DNA of 5,780 nucleotides, from positions 1 to 5,780 of the forward strand of contig JBBROE010000167.1 in the NCBI GenBank assembly GCA_038229695.1, in the 5' to 3' direction. The stretch is from JACMLD01 sp038229695 (GTDB lineage: Bacteria; Bacteroidota; Bacteroidia; Chitinophagales; Chitinophagaceae). A model generated the notes under the pieces. The model was not told the DNA's origin and did not search any database. It worked only from the letters and a program-made list of their open reading frames with translations. Shown here piece after piece: positions 1-4,933 of the stretch; within the stretch, counting starts at the first letter, position 1; each line of letters opens with the position of its first letter. Made by a program: the position numbers and the translations under genes.

Positions 1-51
1 GTAGGTTTGTTCATTGAGAGCCGCCCGGGCAGCGTCGCTGCGGTGCTCCAT
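1..51 (-). CDS. N-terminal fragment of an unidentified protein (runs off left edge)
   Basis: On the minus strand an ATG at 51-49 overlaps the TAA stop of the upstream gene by one base (TAATG), the classic arrangement for translational coupling. The frame stays open to the window edge and gives 17 residues starting MEHRSDAARA and ending NEQTY. This is too short to assign to a family, and no function is proposed. The start is polar and helix-forming, with no signal peptide, so a cytoplasmic protein is more likely than an exported one. The main support is the stop/start overlap; the opposite strand is also open in one frame here (ending TAA at 52-54), so the call is tentative. Confidence 0.45.
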   Translation of the reverse strand, partial: MEHRSDAARAALNEQTY

Positions 52-761
52 TAATAGGATAACCTGATTATTCTTGATGGCTTTGTCGCGGACCGGTTGC
101 GTCGCCAGCGGTGATAGTCTTCAAACATACGGTCAAGGAAAATTGCGCCGCTCAGGCTCCAGTAAGCGCCGTCGTAGCGGTATTGATCATCTCCGGCGAA
201 GAGCGCAACGCGGTATCCTGCGATGGCGTTGATGCCAATCCAACGCAAAAACTGCAGGTGAAAGGCCGGGGGTAATTTAAGGTTGAGGGAGAGACCCGCA
301 CCGGCGGGTATCAGTAGCGCGTTTTTGCTGATGAGGGTCTGGTTATCGGTTTTGCTGATTTCGGTATTGACGGTCCGGCCATACCCGGTTTCCATCACGA
401 GGCTGGTTTCCCACAGACCATGGCGCATCAGGAAGGGCTCATAATAAACCGTGCCGAGATAAAGTCGCCGGTCGGTATGGTTAAACACTGTTCTTGATCC
501 CGGCACAGGCGTACCCTCTTCTTCCAGGTTCATGTAATAACCGCCGATACCGATCTTGTATTTGTCGTTGACCACCACCCCCACGCGGTAACCCCAAACG
601 TTTTGTCTTTCGCCGTTGACATAATAAAAGCGCTGGTCGAAATCAGATGTGGGCTTAAACCGGATAGGTGCTGCCGGGGTCGTTTTTACGTCCTGCGCGA
701 AAACAGGGGCCGCTGCCAGGAGAAGGCACAACAGTAAACTGACGAACAGGGATGTTTTCAC
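51..761 (-). CDS. Exported hypothetical protein, probable outer-membrane beta-barrel
   Basis: I do not recognise the family. From the GTG at 761-759 the protein has 236 residues and opens with a textbook signal peptide: MKTS, then a Leu-rich core (about residues 5-19), then a VFA|QD cleavage site after residue 22. No lipobox Cys is present. The mature part lacks hydrophobic helices and is rich in alternating polar/aromatic stretches with Gly and Tyr (for example RFYYVNG, GYRVGVVV, KIGIGGYYMNL, LYLGTVYYEP, GINAIAGYRVALFAG), separated by charged turns, and the chain ends in Tyr; this pattern suits a small outer-membrane beta-barrel. An in-frame TTG at 794 would add 11 residues (RQVYPYPLETV) before the signal peptide, so GTG is preferred. 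The stop overlaps the next minus-strand gene. It is divergent from trmB and probably functionally unrelated to it. Confidence 0.75.
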   Translation of the reverse strand: MKTSLFVSLLLCLLLAAAPVFAQDVKTTPAAPIRFKPTSDFDQRFYYVNGERQNVWGYRVGVVVNDKYKIGIGGYYMNLEEEGTPVPGSRTVFNHTDRRLYLGTVYYEPFLMRHGLWETSLVMETGYGRTVNTEISKTDNQTLISKNALLIPAGAGLSLNLKLPPAFHLQFLRWIGINAIAGYRVALFAGDDQYRYDGAYWSLSGAIFLDRMFEDYHRWRRNRSATKPSRIIRLSY

Positions 762-791
762 GGTTTCCAGGGGATAAGGATATACCTGTCT

Positions 792-799
792 CAAACGAA
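792..799 (-). promoter_or_regulatory. Possible -7 box for the exported protein gene
   Basis: The minus strand reads TTCGTTTG here, one mismatch from the Bacteroidota -7 consensus TAnnTTTG. It would start transcription around 785, about 25 bases before the GTG at 761. No convincing TTG -33 box is seen about 20 bases further upstream, so this is a weak call resting on position and partial match only. Confidence 0.2.
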
Positions 800-901
800 A
801 AATCAGTCACTTTATTGAGCCATTTTAACAGGACCTCCGGCCGATCCTGCAACGGACCTCTTTTTTTGTTTTCTGGTAAGCGCCGGGAACCGGCACTGGC
901 T

Positions 902-909
902 TACATTTG
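902..909 (+). promoter_or_regulatory. Possible -7 box for trmB
   Basis: TACATTTG matches the Bacteroidota -7 consensus TAnnTTTG exactly. It lies only 11 bases before the trmB ATG, so a transcript from it would have almost no leader. No TTG is found at the right distance upstream; the nearest, in the T-run at 866-868, is 33 bases away. A chance match is quite possible. Confidence 0.25.
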
Positions 910-920
910 CTCCTTCGATT

Positions 921-1640
921 ATGGGACATAAAAAACTAATCAGGTTTGCTGCTATCAGGGAGTTTTCGAATGTGCTGGAATACCCCGAGCAAATGCCGGG
1001 CCGGTGGCAGCAATTTTTCGGCAACAACAACCCCCTGGTGCTGGAACTGGCCTGCGGCCGCGGGGAATATACGCTTGGGCTGGCAAGCATGTATCCCGGC
1101 GTTAATTTTATAGGGGTTGATATTAAGGGCAACCGTTTATACAACGGGGCGAAAAAAGCCCTGGAGGAACATCTGACAAACGCGGCGTTTCTACGAATCC
1201 AGATCGACAAGCTCATGGCATTCTTTGCCCCCGGGGAAGTACAGGCGATTTGGATCACTTTTCCCGATCCGCAGCTCCGCACGTCTAAAGCGCGGAAACG
1301 CCTGACGCATCCTAAATTCCTGCGCATTTACCAGCAATTAATCGTTGCAGGTGGGGTGATTCACCTGAAGACCGACTCCCCTGATTTGTACCGCTTTACC
1401 AAAACAGTACTGGATGCATACGGCATGCTGCCCGATGAGGATACGGATGACCTGTACAGCGGAGCGAATCTGCCGCCTGTGCTTCAGATCAGGACACATT
1501 ATGAATCCCTGGATATTGCAGGATCGAGCCGGGTGCATTACCTGCAGTTCCGCCTGCCTGCCAATCCGTTACCGGACATCGACAAAACCCTGCAGGAACA
1601 ATTAAAAGTTTATGAAGCAGCCACTGAAGGAGGGCGTTGA
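921..1640 (+). CDS. trmB: tRNA (guanine-N7-)-methyltransferase TrmB
   Basis: Transfers a methyl group from S-adenosylmethionine to N7 of G46 in the tRNA variable loop; cytoplasmic. The 239 residues match the usual TrmB size. Visible marks, in order: SAM-binding motif I LELACGRGEYT (41-51); the acidic end of strand 2 in GVDIKG (Asp67); the family signature FPDP (114-117) followed by a basic KARKRLTHPKFL stretch (123-134) that corresponds to the FPDPW...KxRR block; LKTD (149-152); and the C-terminal substrate motif TxYE (192-195, THYE). The ATG at 921 gives a natural N-terminus and no earlier in-frame start looks better; no Shine-Dalgarno sequence precedes it. The 3' end overlaps the DUF5522 gene by 29 bases, so the two are co-transcribed and probably translationally coupled. 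The signature Trp of FPDPWxK is Gln here (FPDPQ), a variant position. Confidence 0.95.
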   Translation: MGHKKLIRFAAIREFSNVLEYPEQMPGRWQQFFGNNNPLVLELACGRGEYTLGLASMYPGVNFIGVDIKGNRLYNGAKKALEEHLTNAAFLRIQIDKLMAFFAPGEVQAIWITFPDPQLRTSKARKRLTHPKFLRIYQQLIVAGGVIHLKTDSPDLYRFTKTVLDAYGMLPDEDTDDLYSGANLPPVLQIRTHYESLDIAGSSRVHYLQFRLPANPLPDIDKTLQEQLKVYEAATEGGR

Positions 1641-1800
1641 TTTTTATTATAACGAGGATGGCTACCTGGTATTTACGGCGGCCTATCACCTGGAACGCGG
1701 CTATTGCTGCGGCAATGGTTGCCGGCACTGCCCGTTCTCCTTCGAAAATGTGCCTGAGCCACAGCGCTCGGCGCTGCTCGCAAAAAAGCAGGGAAACTAA
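1612..1800 (+). CDS. Small Cys-rich DUF5522 family protein
   Basis: A 62-residue protein of unknown function. The sequence from residue 7 (EGVDFYYNEDGYLVFTAAYHL) through ERGYCCGNGCRHCPF follows the DUF5522 pattern, an aromatic strand region followed by CCxxGCRHCP. Cys32, Cys33, Cys37, Cys40 and His39 are grouped as in a small metal site; zinc or Fe-S binding is inference only. No signal peptide or membrane segment, so cytoplasmic. The ATG at 1612 lies inside trmB in another frame, giving a 29-base overlap. The conserved block begins almost at once after this start, so a later start would cut into the domain. Such overlap normally means coupled translation with trmB, though a shared function is not established. 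Family identity is from motif memory, not a search. Confidence 0.85.
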   Translation: MKQPLKEGVDFYYNEDGYLVFTAAYHLERGYCCGNGCRHCPFSFENVPEPQRSALLAKKQGN

Positions 1801-1849
1801 TTCATTTTACTGCACACGATAACCGATCGCAGCCGCATAAATAATACCG

Positions 1850-2245
1850 ATGGCAAAGTCCAGGCTTCCCAAAAAAAATACAGGCGTCACTTCGCCCCGG
1901 TACCCAGCCGTGGTAAAGGAGGGCTCATTTTTTGAGCAGGTATACCAGGTGGCCAGGCAGATTCCCCGGGGAAAGGTCACCTCTTATGGTGCCATTGCGG
2001 CGTGCCTGGGAACGGGATTATCCGCCCGCATGGTGGGCTGGGCGATGAATGGCGCCCACCTGGTGAAGCCAAAAGTACCGGCACACCGCGTCGTGAACCG
2101 CAATGGAATGTTGACGGGAAAGCACCATTTTAAAACGCCCACCGAGATGCAGGACCTGTTGCAGCAGGAAGGGATAACGGTGGAAGAAGATACGGTGGTA
2201 AATTTCCGGGAACGATTCTGGGATCCGCGAGAACAGCAGCTATAA
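1850..2245 (+). CDS. Alkyltransferase-like (ATL) DNA-damage recognition protein, MGMT fold with Cys-to-Ala active site
   Basis: The 131-residue protein is the DNA-binding domain of the O6-alkylguanine-DNA alkyltransferase (Ogt/MGMT) family. Visible landmarks: FFEQVYQVARQIPRGKVTSYGAIA (27-50; recognition-helix lead-in, with Tyr46 at the position of the nucleotide-flipping Tyr), SARMVGWAMNG (58-68, Arg60 as the arginine finger), and VPAHRVVNRNG (76-86) where the acceptor motif PCHRV should be. Ala78 replaces the catalytic Cys, so the protein cannot accept an alkyl group. Known ATLs (Trp or Ala at this site) bind O6-alkylguanine, bend DNA and pass the lesion to nucleotide excision repair. The N-terminal regulatory domain of full MGMT is absent, as usual in ATLs. 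The ATG at 1850 is preceded by 49 non-coding bases after the DUF5522 gene, with no obvious promoter or terminator, so read-through from trmB is plausible. Confidence 0.92.
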   Translation: MAKSRLPKKNTGVTSPRYPAVVKEGSFFEQVYQVARQIPRGKVTSYGAIAACLGTGLSARMVGWAMNGAHLVKPKVPAHRVVNRNGMLTGKHHFKTPTEMQDLLQQEGITVEEDTVVNFRERFWDPREQQL

Positions 2246-2275
2246 TATAAGCTTCAACTATACTGGTAAATGCCC

Positions 2276-2827
2276 TCAGTGATAATAAGGGCTGATAAAA
2301 AGATATACCAGCACCCCCGTCATCGATACATAAAACCAAATCGGCCAGGTGATGCGCGCCAGGCGTACATGCTGTGGAAATTCGGCTACCAGTGCGCGGT
2401 AGGCCGTAAACAGCACAAAGGGCATAATGATCGCCGCAAGAAAGATATGGGTGCTCAATATAAAAAAATAAATATAGCGGATCGTGCCGGTGCCCCCGAA
2501 TTTGGTATCTCCGGCCAGGATATGGTGACAAACATAGGACAGCAGGAATAAGACAGACAGGATCATCGCTGTCAGCATCAGCCGTTTATGAAGAATAAGT
2601 TTGCGCAGTTTTACAGCCACCAGCGCAAGGGCGAGCAGGATAGTAACTAGGGTATTGATTATGGCATTGACAGTCGCAAAAATATGCACGTTAAAACCGG
2701 GTTGAATGTTGAGGTGGAACGCGCCCATAGCGGCCACCGCCAGGAAAATCACCACGCTGAACAGCCAGATGATCGTACTTGCTTTTTTATCGTTTTTTTG
2801 AATAGCAGGTGCCAGCAGGTTCATCAT
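2276..2827 (-). CDS. DUF420 membrane protein, CtaM-like cytochrome oxidase assembly factor
   Basis: The 183-residue integral membrane protein has five likely helices (about 18-36, 49-71, 84-104, 117-141, 160-178). It carries intramembrane or edge histidines typical of the family: His49, LHKRLM (His80), CHH (101-102), STHI (His127) and PQH (His153). DUF420 includes CtaM (YozB) of Firmicutes, needed for active heme-copper oxidase; applying that role here is inference, supported by its place at the end of the oxidase cluster. The first ATG (2827) overlaps the SCO stop codon by one base in TGATGATG, with a second in-frame ATG directly after, so translation is almost surely coupled to SCO. It converges on the ATL gene with a 30-base gap and no clear terminator between them. 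Confidence 0.88.
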   Translation of the reverse strand: MMNLLAPAIQKNDKKASTIIWLFSVVIFLAVAAMGAFHLNIQPGFNVHIFATVNAIINTLVTILLALALVAVKLRKLILHKRLMLTAMILSVLFLLSYVCHHILAGDTKFGGTGTIRYIYFFILSTHIFLAAIIMPFVLFTAYRALVAEFPQHVRLARITWPIWFYVSMTGVLVYLFISPYYH

Positions 2828-3627
2828 CAGTATCGGGGTTTACGGTTGAGGTAAATAAAAAGAAATACAGCGAGGGGGGTGATAATGAATACGGGCCATA
2901 TGGCAGCCAGTTCGGTAACGAGGGCAGATTTCTTTTTCCGATCTTTTTCGAGCATCAGCAGGACCATATCGTTGCCCAGTTTTTCCATCGCTGCCGAATC
3001 GGTGCCATCGTAATAACCTCTTACCACCCGGTCTTTGTCGAGCAGCGTAAAGCGGCTGGTGTGCACGAAGGAGGAGTCCACGGGCTCATCCGTATATTTA
3101 TCCACTTTCAATTCTTCGAAGGCAAAATTATAGATGGCTTTGGTATCGCCGGTAAGCAGCCACCAGTTGTCTGAATTGATGTTATACCGGTCTGCATATT
3201 TCTTCAGTACGGGCACACTGTCCCTTACCGGGTCTACGGAAAAAGACAAAAACTGCACAAAACTGGTGTCCGCATATTTAATGTTGTCCTGGTGTTTGAC
3301 GGCATCCTGCAGGGTTTTCATATTGCGGGTAAGCGTCGGACAGATCGACCCGCAATGCGTGAAGAAAAAATCGATAACGATTATTTTTCCGCTGAGTTGA
3401 TCGAAGGAGACCCGCTTGCCGAGCTGGTTGGTAAGCGTGATATTGTTCACCTGGTGCCACAAAGTATCTGACGTTTCCCGGCCATCCTTTATACTCGTGA
3501 TGATAGAATCTTCAAAATAGTGCCGGGGCATGACGACGGCATTGTCGCCATAATGCTTAACCAGCAGGTAGCTGATAACGGGCAGCAGGATAGCAATGCA
3601 GAGCGCCAGTACAGCTTTTTTATTCAC
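2827..3627 (-). CDS. SCO1/SenC family copper chaperone for cytochrome oxidase
   Basis: Delivers copper to, or keeps reduced, the CuA site of oxidase subunit II; membrane-anchored with a thioredoxin-fold domain on the outer face. From GTG 3627 it has 266 residues: an N-terminal membrane anchor (about 5-23), then the fold with the copper motif CxxxCP as FFFTHCGSICPTLT (Cys92, Cys96) and the third ligand His189 in SFVHTSRFTLLDKDR. The SCO-typical SVDPxRD is at 131-136. A second hydrophobic helix near the C-terminus (about 240-260, AAIWPVFIITPLAVFLFIYL), closed by RKPRY, is an addition to the usual single-anchor layout. The longer frame from TTG 3669 would place its start inside a terminator-like hairpin and give a proline/glycine-rich lead, so GTG is preferred, although no Shine-Dalgarno is seen. 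It overlaps the DUF420 gene by one base. Confidence 0.9.
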   Translation of the reverse strand: MNKKAVLALCIAILLPVISYLLVKHYGDNAVVMPRHYFEDSIITSIKDGRETSDTLWHQVNNITLTNQLGKRVSFDQLSGKIIVIDFFFTHCGSICPTLTRNMKTLQDAVKHQDNIKYADTSFVQFLSFSVDPVRDSVPVLKKYADRYNINSDNWWLLTGDTKAIYNFAFEELKVDKYTDEPVDSSFVHTSRFTLLDKDRVVRGYYDGTDSAAMEKLGNDMVLLMLEKDRKKKSALVTELAAIWPVFIITPLAVFLFIYLNRKPRY

Positions 3628-3646
3628 GGTGGGGAAGTGATTTAAT

Positions 3647-3674
3647 AAAAAACCATCGCCGGGGGGCAATGGTT
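3647..3674 (-). terminator. Intrinsic terminator or attenuator between subunit IV and SCO genes
   Basis: Read on the minus strand, arm AACCATTGCC (3674-3665), loop CCCC (3664-3661) and arm GGCGATGGTT (3660-3651) form a 10-bp stem with one G-T wobble. TTTT then follows directly (3650-3647), making a run of six T with the stem end, then ATTAAA. The plus strand has no T-run on its side, so it acts only on minus-strand transcription. It lies 35 bases after the subunit IV stop and 19 bases before the SCO GTG start, so it should end, or partly attenuate, the structural-subunit transcript before the assembly genes. Confidence 0.75.
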
Positions 3675-3709
3675 GATGAGATGAAAAATATTGTTAACGC
3701 ACCACCGCC

Positions 3710-4153
3710 TTACTCAATAGACCCGGGCTTTTTAGCCTCTTGTCCCTGTTTAACTGGCGCCTGCTGCTTGCTTTGTTCAAGATGATTCCTGTCGTAATTA
3801 TTGCGCAGGTTTTTATAAGAATTACCATCCCACAGGAATGCCCCGATGAACCACAGGAAAAGCATGGCAGGGATAGCAATGGTCATAATCAGGTTCCGTA
3901 ATTCATGACCGAGGTGCATAAACTCTGCAATAATGAAAAATGCCTTGGCCAGCGTCAGGATGATGAATACGCCGTTGAGCAGGTGTTTAACCAGGTGGGG
4001 GTTAGAAAAAGTGATTTCGTAGTAACTGATGGCGAGTATCAGTTCAACAACAGTAATGTAAAGGAGAATTCTGAAGGTCTTCCAGATCGCTTTCGTATCA
4101 AAAGTATGCTCGTTGGCGAGCTCCATTTGTTCTACCGTGGTGACGTTTGACAT
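3710..4153 (-). CDS. Cytochrome c oxidase subunit IV (caa3/bacterial COX4 family)
   Basis: Small accessory subunit of the proton-pumping terminal oxidase in the inner membrane. The 147 residues hold three helices (about 26-46, 57-79, 88-108). The characteristic LAKAFFIIAEFMHLGHE (68-84) bridges helices 2 and 3; a K-AFF-I--FMHL-HE pattern here is typical of the bacterial subunit IV family. The tail after residue 109 is polar, rich in Gln, Lys and Asn, and presumably cytoplasmic. The start ATG 4153 has an A/T-rich leader and no Shine-Dalgarno sequence. It follows subunit III B with a 33-base spacer containing a short palindrome, and is the last gene before the terminator-like hairpin. Confidence 0.9.
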   Translation of the reverse strand: MSNVTTVEQMELANEHTFDTKAIWKTFRILLYITVVELILAISYYEITFSNPHLVKHLLNGVFIILTLAKAFFIIAEFMHLGHELRNLIMTIAIPAMLFLWFIGAFLWDGNSYKNLRNNYDRNHLEQSKQQAPVKQGQEAKKPGSIE

Positions 4154-4165
4154 ATAATTTTATTT

Positions 4166-4178
4166 ACGGATTATCCGT
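4166..4178. repeat. Perfect 13-base palindrome in the subunit III B / subunit IV spacer
   Basis: ACGGAT-T-ATCCGT: six-base arms around one central base. It lies 12 bases before the subunit IV ATG (minus strand) and has no following T-run, so it is not a terminator. As RNA it could form only a 5-bp stem with a TTA loop. It may be a small protein site, an mRNA element affecting subunit IV translation, or chance. Confidence 0.35.
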
Positions 4179-4186
4179 TGCTTACA

Positions 4187-4861
4187 TTAAAAAAGATAGA
4201 AACACGTGAACACAAACACCCATACGAGGTCTACGAAATGCCAGTACAGCCCGGCCTTTTCGATCATCATATAGTGACCACGTTTATCGAAGACCCCTTT
4301 CCAGGTCATTATCAGCATAATGATATTGATGATAACGCCCGAAAAAACGTGGAAGCCGTGAAAGCCGGTGATCGTAAAAAAGAAATTGGTGAAATTGGTA
4401 GTCGACTGCGACCCGTCTATGTTCATGAACGGGTTCCTGCCCCACCAGGCACCTTCACCATGCATGTGTGTCCATTCCCAGGCCTGGCAACCGAGGAAAG
4501 CCAGCCCGCCCAGGATGGTCAGCGACATATAAAACATCACTTTTTTGCGGTTATTTTCATGCCCCGCTCCAACTGCCAGTACCATGGTGACCGAACTCAT
4601 AATGAGGATGAAGGTCATGAGACTCACGAAAGCCAGCGGAATCGGCATTTCACCCACAACGGGGAATGACCGGAAAACATGGTTCGGATCGGGCCAGCTG
4701 TTACTGGAGAAACGGATTGTACCGTACGAGATCAGGAAGGCGCCAAAAGTAAATGCATCACTCATCAGAAAGTACCACATCATCAGTTTGCCGTATTCCA
4801 CATTGAATGGACTTCGTCCTCCGCTCCACCACTTTCTGTCCGCCGTAATAGTTTGTGACAT
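4187..4861 (-). CDS. Cytochrome c oxidase subunit III, paralogue B (full motif set)
   Basis: Heme-copper oxidase subunit III, a membrane subunit that flanks subunit I and supports proton uptake. The 224 residues give five helices (about 26-48, 76-98, 107-127, 160-187, 204-223), the bacterial five-helix form. Conserved positions are kept: acidic residue in helix 1 (MSDAFTFG, Asp35, at the place of the Glu in the usual SE motif), CQAWEW in helix 3 (Gln126, Glu129), GFHGFHVFSG in helix 4 (His168, His171), and YWHFVDLVW in helix 5 (206-214). A long loop (about 48-75) lies between helices 1 and 2. The ATG at 4861 has an A/T-rich leader, and a promoter-like sequence lies 22-52 bases upstream. It follows a subunit III paralogue, an arrangement frequent in Bacteroidota. 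Confidence 0.95.
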   Translation of the reverse strand: MSQTITADRKWWSGGRSPFNVEYGKLMMWYFLMSDAFTFGAFLISYGTIRFSSNSWPDPNHVFRSFPVVGEMPIPLAFVSLMTFILIMSSVTMVLAVGAGHENNRKKVMFYMSLTILGGLAFLGCQAWEWTHMHGEGAWWGRNPFMNIDGSQSTTNFTNFFFTITGFHGFHVFSGVIINIIMLIMTWKGVFDKRGHYMMIEKAGLYWHFVDLVWVFVFTCFYLF

Positions 4862-4882
4862 GTACGTTAGTTAAAATTTATT

Positions 4883-4913
4883 CAAATGTATTAATACGCG
4901 CTGAACCTGCCAA
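4883..4913 (-). promoter_or_regulatory. Internal promoter ahead of subunit III B
   Basis: On the minus strand TTG (4913-4911), a 20-base spacer and TACATTTG (4890-4883) match the Bacteroidota sigma consensus TTG...TAnnTTTG with accepted spacing. Start of transcription would fall near 4877, leaving a leader of about 15 bases before the ATG at 4861. It sits in the largest spacer of the structural oxidase genes (72 bases), rich in A/T. No mapping data are available, so it is a sequence match only. Confidence 0.5.
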
Positions 4914-4933
4914 TTGTCTTAAACGTTTCCCGG

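Larger units (their letters stand above)
762..920. other. Divergent intergenic region between exported protein gene and trmB
   Basis: 159 bases with the promoters of both flanking genes. It holds two copies of GGACCTC (831-837 and 854-860, 23 bases apart), an inverted pair CAGGA / TCCTG (829-833 and 845-849), a T-run CTTTTTTTGTTTTC (860-873), and a 5-bp hairpin GCCGG-GAA-CCGGC (882-894). None is an established site; the repeats are short enough to be chance. Confidence 0.4.

Noticed and set aside
1..54. Plus-strand open frame ending in TAA at 52-54, a possible C-terminus of an upstream gene
   Set aside because: Only 17 codons are visible and the complementary minus-strand frame has a coupled ATG at the neighbouring stop, so the minus-strand reading is preferred, though not proven.
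812..1327. 171-codon open frame on the minus strand
   Set aside because: It lies antisense to trmB, whose motifs are unmistakable; the translation is Cys/Ser/Arg-rich without any family resemblance.
1801..1849. Promoter or terminator between the DUF5522 and ATL genes
   Set aside because: No TAnnTTTG box, no stem with a T-run; the spacer shows nothing definite.
2272..2292. GCCCT...AGGGC inverted repeat at the convergent gene ends, possible bidirectional terminator
   Set aside because: Only five base pairs with an 11-base loop and no T-run on either side.
2130..2531. 133-codon minus-strand frame across the convergent ATL/DUF420 ends
   Set aside because: It overlaps two well-supported genes in other frames and has no recognisable domain.
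3683..3690. TATTTTTC as a -7 box for SCO
   Set aside because: The last consensus base is wrong and the nearest TTG is 24 bases upstream; transcripts would still meet the hairpin.
4178..4669. 163-codon open frame on the plus strand
   Set aside because: Antisense to subunit III B; the His- and charge-rich product is the complement of a membrane protein gene, not a real protein.
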